Made by a program: the position numbers and the translations under genes
Notes under the pieces: generated by a model
The model's input: the letters and a program-made list of their open reading frames with translations, nothing else
Told to the model about the DNA's origin: nothing
Database searches by the model: none
Shown here: one piece after another, positions 8,296-16,444 of the stretch
Position numbering within the stretch: the stretch's first letter is position 1
How the letters are laid out: each line of letters starts with the position of its first letter
Assembly (NCBI RefSeq): GCF_001881565.1
Contig: NZ_MPDJ01000001.1
Location: 714,953-778,952 of the forward strand
DNA from: Eisenbergiella tayi
GTDB lineage: Bacteria > Bacillota > Clostridia > Lachnospirales > Lachnospiraceae
DNA length: 64,000 nucleotides
Direction: 5' to 3'

Positions 8296-10347
8296 TTATA
8301 ACTCAAATGTAATATCTGCCCCTTTTCTAATAAAAACAGGAATTTTATCCAGCGGCGCATTAACCTCAGCCCTGGTTGTACCCCTGTATTCCGATTTGTC
8401 TGAGGCATGTATCCAAATATCATCTCCCGGAAAATATACTACCTTTTTCCTCTGCCCTTCTTCGGTAACCGGTGCCACAAGAATATCCTTTCCGAACAGA
8501 TATTCATCCTTCACTTCCCAGCATGCCGGATCATACGGATACTCAAGGAATAAGGCCCTCATAAGCGGTATCCCTTTTATATGCGCCGCCTCCGTCAGGC
8601 TTACCAGATACTCTTTCAGCTGCTGTCGCAGCAATACGTATTTTTTCAGAATCGTGTAAATTTCATCTCCATAGCTGAATATTTCATTAGCCTGTCCGCT
8701 TGTAAACTGTCTGACTCCATTCCGGAATTCCTCCTCCAGCTTTTCAAAGGGCTGCCTGGCTCCATGCATTCTCAATACCGGAGTAAAAACCGCCCATTCG
8801 AACCAGCGGATCAACAGTTCCCGGAATGTCGGGCTTTCGGAATACCCTCCCAGGAAACCGCCGACATCTGTTGTCCACCACGCAATTCCGGCAATCCCCA
8901 TATTGATTCCTGCCTGCACCTGCTCTCTCAGGGCCCGAAAAGAAGAATGGATATCTCCAGACCAGACAAGCGTTCCGTATTTCTGGCTCCCTGCCCAGGC
9001 ACAACGGATCAGATTCATGATCTGCCGCTGCCCTGCAGCCTTCATGCCATCCCAGAAAGTCCTTGCATATTGTACCGGATAAAAATTACTCACCTCCAGG
9101 GCCGGTCCTTCCTGATACCTGAAAAGATCATAATCATACGGACTGAATTCAGGTTCGGCCTCATCCAGCCAGAACATGCGAATTCCCTTCTCATAATAAT
9201 TTTGTCTGCAAAGATCCCATACAAATTCCCTGGCTTCTGCTGAAAACGGATCCCAAAACCTGGCTTCTCCCATCCAGTTCATGTGTATCTGAAGTCCCCG
9301 GTCATTTTTTACGAGGAATCCCCGATCCTCCATCTCCTTTTTATCCCCCGCGGCGGCATCTACCGTTGGCCATACGGAAACCATTACCTTAATCCCATAT
9401 TTTTTCAGTTGCTTCACCATGCCCACGGGATCCGGCCAATCCTCAGGTTCAAAACGGAATTCGCCCTGCTTCGTCCAATGAAAAAAATCAATAACCAGAA
9501 CATCCAGGGGTATATTACGTTTTTTATAATTATCTGCGATCTCCAGAACCTCCTTCTGGTTTTTGTAACGCAGCTTCGACTGCCATAATCCCAGAACACA
9601 AGACGGCATCATCGGAGAACGGCCAACAGCCTGTGTATACTGTTCCAGTATTTCACTCGGTGTTTCCGCCGCTGTAATATAATAATCCATCTTTGCCGTA
9701 CGTTCCGCCGTCCATTCCGTTCGGTTATTGCCAAAAATCACTTTTCCGATTGCCGGATTATTCCAAAGGAAACCATATCCCCTGCTGGAAAGGTAAAAAG
9801 GAACACTGCACTGTGTATTTTTCTGTTCCAGATCAAGAATCTCCCCCTTTTTATTCAGATTCGTTTCCTGATATTGTCCCATACCGAATATTTTTTCATC
9901 TTCATATGCTTCGAACCTTACGGTCAGCCGATATTCTCCGGCTCCCTGGACAGCCTTTAACTCCCTCGCCGCCGTATCCTGCGGCACCGCATAGCGTTCC
10001 AGCCGATTCCTGTTTCTCCAATACTCTTCCAGAAGTACTTTACCTGTGTCATCTCTGAAGCATATCCATCCTTCGGGATTGATTTCGGCCTTTATTTTTC
10101 CGTTTTTAATAGTTCCTCTTTGGGATGCCTGTCCCTTCTCCTCCCAGCATGCCTTTAACTCACAATCCTGAACTGTTATTTCCGGTTCCATATCTGGAAC
10201 AGCCTCTGTTAATGCCCAGTTTCTGTTATCCGTGCTTCCCACAGGCAGCATAATTACGCGAAGGGAATTAATTCCCCATGGAATAATCTCCAACTGCATA
10301 CCGTCCATTAACAGACAAAGCTTTTTGCTCTCACCCCAAATACGCAT
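8296..10347 (-). CDS. Glycoside hydrolase family 31 (alpha-xylosidase/alpha-glucosidase-like), intracellular
   Basis: 683 residues from the ATG at 10347, which has the site AGGAGGCATTT. An in-frame ATG at 10434 would run back through a terminator hairpin and is rejected. The protein has the YicI-like order of N-terminal beta-sandwich, (beta/alpha)8 barrel and C-terminal beta domains. The nucleophile signature is FWLDEAEPE (Asp395), the probable acid/base is Asp465 in WSGDIHSSF, and RMHGARQPF follows. There is no signal peptide, so it acts in the cytoplasm on substrate brought in by the downstream ABC system. Alpha-xylosidase is the likeliest activity, but alpha-glucosidase or a related specificity cannot be excluded. 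Confidence 0.92.
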   Translation of the reverse strand: MRIWGESKKLCLLMDGMQLEIIPWGINSLRVIMLPVGSTDNRNWALTEAVPDMEPEITVQDCELKACWEEKGQASQRGTIKNGKIKAEINPEGWICFRDDTGKVLLEEYWRNRNRLERYAVPQDTAARELKAVQGAGEYRLTVRFEAYEDEKIFGMGQYQETNLNKKGEILDLEQKNTQCSVPFYLSSRGYGFLWNNPAIGKVIFGNNRTEWTAERTAKMDYYITAAETPSEILEQYTQAVGRSPMMPSCVLGLWQSKLRYKNQKEVLEIADNYKKRNIPLDVLVIDFFHWTKQGEFRFEPEDWPDPVGMVKQLKKYGIKVMVSVWPTVDAAAGDKKEMEDRGFLVKNDRGLQIHMNWMGEARFWDPFSAEAREFVWDLCRQNYYEKGIRMFWLDEAEPEFSPYDYDLFRYQEGPALEVSNFYPVQYARTFWDGMKAAGQRQIMNLIRCAWAGSQKYGTLVWSGDIHSSFRALREQVQAGINMGIAGIAWWTTDVGGFLGGYSESPTFRELLIRWFEWAVFTPVLRMHGARQPFEKLEEEFRNGVRQFTSGQANEIFSYGDEIYTILKKYVLLRQQLKEYLVSLTEAAHIKGIPLMRALFLEYPYDPACWEVKDEYLFGKDILVAPVTEEGQRKKVVYFPGDDIWIHASDKSEYRGTTRAEVNAPLDKIPVFIRKGADITFEL

Positions 10348-10370
10348 AAATGCCTCCTGAAAAATATACA

Positions 10371-10431
10371 AAAAAAAAACAGTGCCGCGACGTTTCATTA
10401 AAACAATGTGAAACCCTACACAAGCACTGTT
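10371..10431 (-). terminator. Terminator-like hairpin with U-run in the GH31 leader (possible attenuator)
   Basis: On the minus strand, AACAGTGC (10431-10424) pairs with GCACTGTT (10385-10378). An inner stem is formed by GTTTCA/TGAAAC. The hairpin is followed by an uninterrupted T-run (10379-10371). It lies 110 nt after the araC-type stop but only about 23 nt before the GH31 start, which leaves no room for a promoter in between. It therefore either ends the regulator transcript or, if the operon promoter is upstream, acts as a conditional terminator. Confidence 0.75.
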
Positions 10432-10540
10432 CATACTTTCTTAGTGAATAGTGTCTGGTTTTGTTTCTTTTGTTCTGCTTCATGTAGAGAATATACACAA
10501 ATACCAGCACTCATTCCACTCATTTTTTGTCCGTTTTAAT

Positions 10541-11365
10541 TTATTTTTTGCTTTTTAAACTTTTTTTGTATTGGCTTGGAGTCACTCCCCTGTGCTTTTT
10601 GAAGATACGATTAAAGCACTGGATGCTTTTGAAACCTGTAGTATATGAGATATCTGTAATGCACATATCGGTGGTCTGCAGCAATTCCTCCGCCTCCCTT
10701 AACCGTATCGAATTTACATAGTCCAGAAAATTAAGATTTGTCTTCTTTTTAATATATTTGGAACAATACGCTGTACTAAATCCCAGATAATCCGCCACCA
10801 TAGTCAGCGTAATATCTTTATGCAGATTATTTTCCATGAATTGCTGCATTTTAAATATATTTTCCGTATTTTCTACGGTCTTTGCAGGAATATACTGCTT
10901 AATCGTATTTTTATTACATAAAATTTCAATTGTCAGTTCGGAAGCTTTTATTCCTGAATAGCATTCATTCAGCTGTCCATATTGGGCGCTGATCAATTCA
11001 TTTAATATAAACTTCATCTTATCGGTTGCCTTAATAAGCAGTGTATTCCTGTAAATTTCAGTCAGTCTGTCTTTTTGATCCAGATAACTTAGTATATTTT
11101 TCAGATAAACCTTAGCAACCCAAATTACAGATTCCGGTTCTGTCCTCATATACGCATGCATTACATTGGAACTTACGATCATAAGCTGCCCTGATTTCAC
11201 ACAATATAAAGTGCCGCCCACATCGATCTCCAGCTTTCCTTTATCCACAAAAATGAATTCCATCTCATTATGCCAATGATTACAGATGGCGAAACCATGT
11301 GTCACAACACTTCCATAGATATTATCTTCCACCAGCATCCTGATTATAGTACAAGTATCACCCAT
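10541..11365 (-). CDS. AraC-family transcriptional regulator with cupin-type N-domain
   Basis: 274 residues from the ATG at 11365, which follows AAAGGAGGAAAAAA. The ATG at 11383 lies upstream of that site and is not used. The N-terminal half looks like an AraC-type beta-barrel sugar-binding domain (HWHNEMEFIFVDKG). The C-terminal 100 residues carry two helix-turn-helix units (TMVADYLGFSTAYCSKY and ITDISYTTGF) and the signature FNRIFKKHRGVTPSQYK. Its position upstream of the GH31/ABC operon makes it the probable activator of that operon in response to the imported sugar. Confidence 0.92.
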   Translation of the reverse strand: MGDTCTIIRMLVEDNIYGSVVTHGFAICNHWHNEMEFIFVDKGKLEIDVGGTLYCVKSGQLMIVSSNVMHAYMRTEPESVIWVAKVYLKNILSYLDQKDRLTEIYRNTLLIKATDKMKFILNELISAQYGQLNECYSGIKASELTIEILCNKNTIKQYIPAKTVENTENIFKMQQFMENNLHKDITLTMVADYLGFSTAYCSKYIKKKTNLNFLDYVNSIRLREAEELLQTTDMCITDISYTTGFKSIQCFNRIFKKHRGVTPSQYKKSLKSKK

Positions 11366-11385
11366 TTTTTTCCTCCTTTGCATGT

Positions 11386-11419
11386 ATTCCCCCTGAAGAC
11401 AATTTTATTGTAGGGGAAT
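11386..11419. promoter_or_regulatory. Inverted repeat upstream of the AraC-type gene
   Basis: ATTCCCC (11386-11392) pairs with GGGGAAT (11413-11419), and ACAAT/ATTGT pair inside it. The repeat lies just upstream of the regulator's ribosome binding site (in its leader) in the 340-nt divergent region, so it could be an operator for autoregulation or a leader hairpin. Apart from this and the terminator at 11629, the divergent region 11366-11705 shows nothing else I can support. Confidence 0.45.
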
Positions 11420-11628
11420 TTACTGTTTTTTTCAACTTATTTAACTGTATGTCCTGCGTATATGCCGGAATCTCTCCCGTCCAACACCCAGCATTCTCCA
11501 GCCGGAAGTCTGCCTCCCTCTGCGGTTTCCTCCCTCAGTGTACTTCGGCATCCTGCGAAGACACTTTCTCCCTCTGCCAAAAACGCTGTTTTTTCATCAC
11601 ATATAACAAAAAATAGAAATAACATGAC

Positions 11629-11653
11629 AAAAAAAAGACAGATTTTTCTGTCT
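11629..11653 (-). terminator. Intrinsic terminator on the minus strand between divergent genes
   Basis: AGACAGA (11636-11642) and TCTGTCT (11647-11653) give a 7-bp stem with a 4-nt loop, followed on the minus strand by eight T residues. No annotated minus-strand gene feeds into it. It would stop antisense or read-through transcription heading toward the araC-type gene. Confidence 0.6.
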
Positions 11654-11705
11654 CACGCCATTACACTTTCTTTATAACCATAAATTAAGCAGGAGGGATA
11701 GAATT

Positions 11706-12149
11706 ATGTTCACATTTTCAACAGAAAACATAGGAAGAATCGTTATCATTCATTTATCGAAAGGAGAAGATATTCTTCTGTCCGTCAAGAAAGAGCTGGA
11801 ACGTCTGCATCTTAAAAACGGTATATTAGTATCGGCTATCGGATCACTGCGATGTGCCGGGGTTCATGCCATTACTACACTGGAAGATTTGCCTACAAAT
11901 AAATATTTTACCTATGCAAGCCCCATTGAACTGGGAAGTGCGCAGGGCCTGATTATTGATGGCGAACCGCATTTCCACCTGACTATTTCTGATGCGGACA
12001 GAGTATATACAGGGCATATGGAGCCGGGCTGTGAAGTCCAGTATCTGGCAGAACTTGCCATACTCGAGCTTCCTGAACTTCCTCTGATACGGAAGTCGGA
12101 TGAATTCGGTATATCTTATCTGACCTTTTCCGATGAAACGTTAGAATAA
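11706..12149 (+). CDS. PPC (DUF296)-domain protein
   Basis: 147 residues forming a single PPC domain. This is the plant- and prokaryote-conserved trimeric fold, often annotated as a DNA-binding protein. Typical features are KGEDILLSVKKELERL, the glycine-rich SAIGSLRCAGVHA and the terminal HFHLTISDADRVYTGHMEPG, whose His residues usually coordinate metal. The start has an AGGAGGG site. It is transcribed divergently from the AraC gene, 26 nt before the dehydratase-family gene, and probably forms an operon with it. Its role as regulator or metal-dependent enzyme is unresolved for the family. Confidence 0.85.
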   Translation: MFTFSTENIGRIVIIHLSKGEDILLSVKKELERLHLKNGILVSAIGSLRCAGVHAITTLEDLPTNKYFTYASPIELGSAQGLIIDGEPHFHLTISDADRVYTGHMEPGCEVQYLAELAILELPELPLIRKSDEFGISYLTFSDETLE

Positions 12150-12175
12150 AAGCACTATCATACAGGAGAAATATT

Positions 12176-13618
12176 ATGATGACAGGACAAGAATACCTGG
12201 AAAGCATACGGAACATGAAAATGCATATTTTCTGCATGGGGGAGGAGCTGGAAACTGCCGTGGGGCATCCGATTTTACAGCCATCACTCAATTCCGTACG
12301 AATGACCTATGACCTCGCGCAGGATCCGGAATACAGGGAATTGATGACGGCGTCCTCCCACCTTACCGGCAGAACTATCAACCGTTTCACTAATCTTCAT
12401 CAGAGCTGCCAGGATCTGATAAATAAAGTAAAAATGCAGCGTATTCTCGGACAGAAAACAGCTTCTTGTTTCCAGCGCTGCGTAGGCATGGATGCCATGA
12501 ATGCCGTATACAGCACTGCTTACGATATTGATAAAAAATGTGGAACCGATTATTTCCGGCGTTTTAAGAATTTTGTTATCCATTGTCAGGACAAGGATTT
12601 GACTGTGGACGGCGCTATGACAGATCCGAAAGGTGATCGTAGCCTCTCCCCTCATTTACAGCAGGATCCGGATTTATATCTCCGTGTCGTGGAACGGCGT
12701 TCCGATGGTGTAGTAGTACGGGGAGCCAAAGTACATCAGACAGGGATATGCAATTCTCATGAAGTATTGGTCATGCCGACCATTTCCTTAGGAGAGGATG
12801 ATAAAGACTATGCAATATCCTTTGCGGTTCCCACAGATACCGAAGGCATTACCATGATTATCGGCAGGCAAAGCTGTGATACCAGGAAGCTGGAATGCTC
12901 CTGCCTGGATGTAGGAAACTGTAAATTCGGCGGTGTGGAAGCATTGACCATATTCAACGACGTTTTTGTTCCCAATGAACGGATTTTTATGAATGGTGAA
13001 ACGCAATATGCAGGCTTGTTGGTTGAACGCTTTGCCGGCTATCACCGACAGAGCTATGGTGGGTGCAAGGTTGGTGTAGGAGATGTATTAATCGGTGCAT
13101 CTGCGCTTGCCGCCGAATCCAACGGAGCAGAAAAAGCTTCTCATATAAAGGATAAGCTTATTGAAATGACGCACTTAAATGAAACCCTTTATGCCTGCGG
13201 TATAGCCTGTTCCTGTGAAGGGTACCAGACTCCCAGCGGAATCTATGATATCAACACCCTTTTGGCAAATGTCTGCAAACAGAATGTTACCCGTTTTCCT
13301 TACGAAATCGCCAGACTGGCTCAGGATATCGCCGGAGGCCTTATGGTAACTGCGCCTTCGGAAAAGGATCTGAGCAATCCTGCCACCGGTCCGTTCATTG
13401 AAAAGTATCTGGCCGCTTCTTCCTCTTTTTCCATAAGAGACAGGCTTAAAATATTCCGGCTTATAGAAAATATGACCATGGGTGCATCCGCTGTAGGCTA
13501 TCTGACGGAATCCATGCATGGGGCCGGAAGCCCCCAGGCTCAGAGAATTATGATTTCCCGTCAGGGTAGTCTGGAAAAAAAGAAAACTATGGCAAAGGCA
13601 CTTTTGGATATCCAATAA
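12176..13618 (+). CDS. 4-hydroxybutyryl-CoA dehydratase/4-hydroxyphenylacetate 3-hydroxylase-family enzyme
   Basis: 480 residues, the normal length for this flavin-dependent family. The residues matching the 4Fe-4S ligands of clostridial AbfD are all present at the right spacing: Cys98 and Cys102 (SCFQRCVG), His290 and Cys297 (GYHRQSYGGC). This points to a radical dehydratase that removes water from an unactivated beta-carbon of a 4-hydroxyacyl-CoA, rather than to a monooxygenase, in keeping with an anaerobe. The start has an AGGAG site 7 nt away. It ends at a bidirectional terminator. The natural substrate may be another hydroxyacyl-CoA fed by the neighbouring catabolic operon (inference). 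Confidence 0.85.
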   Translation: MMTGQEYLESIRNMKMHIFCMGEELETAVGHPILQPSLNSVRMTYDLAQDPEYRELMTASSHLTGRTINRFTNLHQSCQDLINKVKMQRILGQKTASCFQRCVGMDAMNAVYSTAYDIDKKCGTDYFRRFKNFVIHCQDKDLTVDGAMTDPKGDRSLSPHLQQDPDLYLRVVERRSDGVVVRGAKVHQTGICNSHEVLVMPTISLGEDDKDYAISFAVPTDTEGITMIIGRQSCDTRKLECSCLDVGNCKFGGVEALTIFNDVFVPNERIFMNGETQYAGLLVERFAGYHRQSYGGCKVGVGDVLIGASALAAESNGAEKASHIKDKLIEMTHLNETLYACGIACSCEGYQTPSGIYDINTLLANVCKQNVTRFPYEIARLAQDIAGGLMVTAPSEKDLSNPATGPFIEKYLAASSSFSIRDRLKIFRLIENMTMGASAVGYLTESMHGAGSPQAQRIMISRQGSLEKKKTMAKALLDIQ

Positions 13619-13620
13619 AA

Positions 13621-13674
13621 AAGTATCCTGACAGCAGCACAGAAGAAAACTCTGTCACACTGTCAGGATACCTT
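13621..13674. terminator. Bidirectional terminator between convergent genes
   Basis: AAGTATCCTGACAG (13621-13634) pairs with CTGTCAGGATACCTT (13660-13674), with an inner ACAGA/TCTGT stem. A/T runs on either side suit both the plus-strand dehydratase gene and the minus-strand small gene. Confidence 0.8.
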
Positions 13675-13911
13675 CTAAGCCGTAATATCCTCCAGCTTCC
13701 CTTCAAACTCCGTCATATCCGTTTCCGTCTCAAAAAATTCTTCTTCCGGATATTCTTTTCCTTTATCATCCGTCCATTCCGCCTGAACGCCGTTAAGCAG
13801 CGCTGCCTGGTTCTGGCCGGTTCCCGATACCGGAAGGCCATGGATTCCCAGGGCTGCCGCTGCGATCAGCACCGCGGATCCCATGCCGAGCAATCCTAAT
13901 TTTTTGTTCAT
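13675..13911 (-). CDS. Small secreted or membrane-anchored acidic protein, unknown
   Basis: 78 residues from the ATG at 13911 (site GGAAAGGGG). The ATG at 13968 would add a stretch with no binding site. The N-terminus is a signal-like segment (MNKKLGLLGMG then an Ala-rich hydrophobic run to about residue 22). The remainder is strongly acidic, with clusters of Glu and Asp (YPEEEFFETETDMTEFEG). No domain is recognised. It stands alone between the terminator and the LspA-like gene. Confidence 0.55.
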   Translation of the reverse strand: MNKKLGLLGMGSAVLIAAAALGIHGLPVSGTGQNQAALLNGVQAEWTDDKGKEYPEEEFFETETDMTEFEGKLEDITA

Positions 13912-14033
13912 AAAAAACCCCTTTCCGGATAACGCCGTCGGTTCCATTAAAAAATTTCCCCACAGCATTATTTTACCCGGAAAAGGGTTATTCTAACAGC
14001 AAAGCACGGTAATGAATGTGTAAAATTTTTAAA

Positions 14034-14480
14034 CTACATACCTTTTATCGCAATAATAAGAGCACCGATCAGAATACAGAAATCAGAAATATTAAATACA
14101 ATCGCTCTTAAAGGCTCCCATTTTACCCCGAAGCTGAAATAGTCCACCACATATTTCCTTTTCAGCCGGTCATAGGTATTGCTGAACGCTCCTCCTAACA
14201 GCAGGCTCAGACCGGCTTTCAGCCATCCGTTTCCATGCCTGGTCAATGTAAAAAGAAAAACCAGAGCGAGCACCGCCGTCAGAATAAGGGAAAGCCCTGC
14301 AACCACATTGCTTTTTTTCTCACCCAGATTCATGCAGGCGCCTTTGTTATGATACTTCCGCAGCAGAATACGTCCCTTACATATTTCCTTCTCTTCTCCT
14401 GCATTCCGCTTATTTTCCACATAATTCTTAATTCCCAGCTCACCTGCAAAAATAAGTGCGACAATACACAGATATCCCAT
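14034..14480 (-). CDS. Signal peptidase II-like (LspA family)
   Basis: 148 residues with four predicted membrane helices. The family motifs are NKGACMN (the N-x-G-A-x motif), NTYDRLKRKYVVDYF and FNISDFCILIG. Asp113 and Asp133 occupy the positions of the catalytic aspartates of lipoprotein signal peptidase. It would cleave prolipoproteins such as the binding protein and SGNH lipoprotein of this window. The canonical G-A-A-F sequence is altered to G-A-C-M, so it may be a second, divergent LspA. The AGGAG site supports the start. Confidence 0.8.
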   Translation of the reverse strand: MGYLCIVALIFAGELGIKNYVENKRNAGEEKEICKGRILLRKYHNKGACMNLGEKKSNVVAGLSLILTAVLALVFLFTLTRHGNGWLKAGLSLLLGGAFSNTYDRLKRKYVVDYFSFGVKWEPLRAIVFNISDFCILIGALIIAIKGM

Positions 14481-14550
14481 TTTTTCTCCTTATATGCATC
14501 TGAAAAAGCTTTCTCTTTAAAGTACCCCGGCCGTATCTCACAGCCTCCGC

Positions 14551-16302
14551 TTATTGTGCCGGCAGTCCCGCAATCCAGTTAAACACGCCTTCCATGTCGA
14601 GCCGGCCATATCCCCACTGCCTGTTGGGATATGAGTAAGCAGAATCTCTGCCTGCTCCCCGCAGGAAATAATTTCTTAGTGCCACACCTCCCACATAAGG
14701 GGAATTATGCTCCACCACAGCCCACTGCATAAACTGCGCCGCCGCCCCGGCTGCCAGCGCCGCCGAAAGGGAAGTCCCCGTAGAGGTTCCCACCACAGCT
14801 TTCCCCTGAACGGTGCCGGAAACGATTGAGATATCTACACCGGGAGCCGCTATATCAGGTTTTATCCCCCCTTCGGAGGAAAATCCCTGGCCGGAATTAA
14901 TATAAAAGCTGTTATTCCTGCTGTTATAAGCGGACACGGTGACAGGAGGCTGTGCAAAACCCGGCGCAGTAATAGTAGTTTCCGGGGTAGGCTGTAAAAA
15001 TTCCACCCTTCCGTCCACAAATTGTCTGAGAGGAAGCCACATATCAACATTTCCGGGTCCGTCTCCGCCTTCCCGTGTGATGATCACTGTCCACAGTCCC
15101 GGGCTGGGCGCCTCAAAACGCATTACCGCCACTTCATTGCCCGATTCCGATTCAATCGTCTGGTAATCCAGCAGCACCTTTGTCTTTTCATATACAAAGG
15201 TATACTGCACACTCTGTCCGAGCCTTCCGCTGACAGGAGGAACCATCTCTCCGCCGGGAGAACGCACGGTCACCGAATAAAAATCAGGAATCCGTCCCCA
15301 AAGCTCCAGAAGAAATCCTCTTGTATTCTCACTCACCATCATTTCCACCCGGATAGACTGTCCCGCATCGATATGGCCGCTGAAATGATGGGCGGAATTT
15401 CCTTCATTCCCGGCTGCCACAATAACCGCCTGGTTTATTTCCGAACCCACGGAAGAAATATACTGGGACAGCGATGAACTTCCGCTGTGCTCACCGAAGC
15501 TGCTTCCCACTCCCAGGCAGATAACCGATGGTTTTTCAAAGGGAATCCGATACGAAGATATATATTTAATCCCCAGCATGATATCATTTGTTTCATAGGC
15601 AGGCACATCATCCGGTGTCATATAATAATCCCGCAAAAACTGTTTCGCCTGCTTCAGCTTCACTACGACAATATCCGCATCCGGAGCCGCCCCCAGGAAA
15701 TCCAGGCCTCCGTTCAGGGCGCTTCCCGCCGCAGCGGAAGCCATTGCCGTCCCATGACCTATCTCATCAACCGAAGGCACCAATTCCAGCGGATCCTCCG
15801 CCTGAAGAGCCTCGTTTATCTGCTCTCTCGTATATTCGCTTCCATAAAAATAGCCATCCGGGGGCGTGCCCGTCTGCACACTTTGATCCCAGATGGCCAA
15901 AATCCTGGTACTTCCATCCGCTCTCCTGAAAACCGGATTCCGATAGTCGATACCCGTATCCACAAATCCCAACACCACATCTCTGCCGGTCAAAGACAAC
16001 GGTTCTCTCTGAATCAATGTTATTCCGCTTTTTACAAGGGGCTGGATGTCAAAATTACGATCCAGGGCCTCCGGGGCAAAGGGCTGCATCAGGCCATACA
16101 GCCTGGGTATATACCGGTAATAATAACTGGATACCTCCAGGGGTGGAAGAACAGCCCTGCTGTAGTAAATAGACAGAAATCTTTCATTCACGGGAATATA
16201 ACAGAAAACATCGTCATTTCCCTCGACTCTCCCCTGAGGGAGGATAAAATAATTTATCAGATCAATATAATCCTCTGATAATATTTTTTCCTTGCATGTC
16301 AT
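14551..16302 (-). CDS. S8 family serine peptidase (subtilase, Csp-like)
   Basis: 583 residues without a signal peptide. The catalytic triad is visible: Asp115 (GFVDTGIDY), His183 (EIGHGTAMA) and Ser511 (GTSLSAALAAG), with the oxyanion Asn299 in AAGNEGN. A long insert between the oxyanion motif and the serine (about residues 305-480) is beta-rich, as in the clostridial CspB/CspC-type proteases that cut the spore cortex hydrolase precursor. All three catalytic residues are intact, so it should be active. A spore-germination or other cytoplasmic/spore role is inference. The start lacks a strong binding site. Confidence 0.88.
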   Translation of the reverse strand: MTCKEKILSEDYIDLINYFILPQGRVEGNDDVFCYIPVNERFLSIYYSRAVLPPLEVSSYYYRYIPRLYGLMQPFAPEALDRNFDIQPLVKSGITLIQREPLSLTGRDVVLGFVDTGIDYRNPVFRRADGSTRILAIWDQSVQTGTPPDGYFYGSEYTREQINEALQAEDPLELVPSVDEIGHGTAMASAAAGSALNGGLDFLGAAPDADIVVVKLKQAKQFLRDYYMTPDDVPAYETNDIMLGIKYISSYRIPFEKPSVICLGVGSSFGEHSGSSSLSQYISSVGSEINQAVIVAAGNEGNSAHHFSGHIDAGQSIRVEMMVSENTRGFLLELWGRIPDFYSVTVRSPGGEMVPPVSGRLGQSVQYTFVYEKTKVLLDYQTIESESGNEVAVMRFEAPSPGLWTVIITREGGDGPGNVDMWLPLRQFVDGRVEFLQPTPETTITAPGFAQPPVTVSAYNSRNNSFYINSGQGFSSEGGIKPDIAAPGVDISIVSGTVQGKAVVGTSTGTSLSAALAAGAAAQFMQWAVVEHNSPYVGGVALRNYFLRGAGRDSAYSYPNRQWGYGRLDMEGVFNWIAGLPAQ

Positions 16303-16350
16303 ATGTCAAGCTCTCCATAACCCTTTGTATCAGTATATGGCGCTTTTCCC

Positions 16351-16430
16351 AACCCATTCATGTTTTCGAATGGGTTTACCTATTCATATTTTTGAATGGG
16401 TTTACCCACTCATGTTTTCGAATGGGTTTG
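16351..16430. repeat. Three tandem 26-bp units, each a hairpin, between clpX-like and S8 genes
   Basis: Units at 16353-16378, 16379-16404 and 16405-16430 share the pattern CCCATTCATGTTTTCGAATGGGTTTA with a few changes. Each unit contains the inverted repeat AACCCATTC/GAATGGGTT around an 8-nt loop. In minus-strand RNA they give three consecutive stem-loops directly after the ClpX-like stop and upstream of the protease start. The middle and last units differ by base changes within the stem. Confidence 0.85.
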
Positions 16431-16444
16431 CTTCCGGCTTTCTG

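Noticed and set aside
11437..11677. Small genes in the AraC-PPC intergenic region
   Set aside because: Both strands show only short frames without binding sites, crossing a terminator.
16351..16430. CRISPR-like array
   Set aside because: Units are directly adjacent with no unique spacers, and no cas gene is near.
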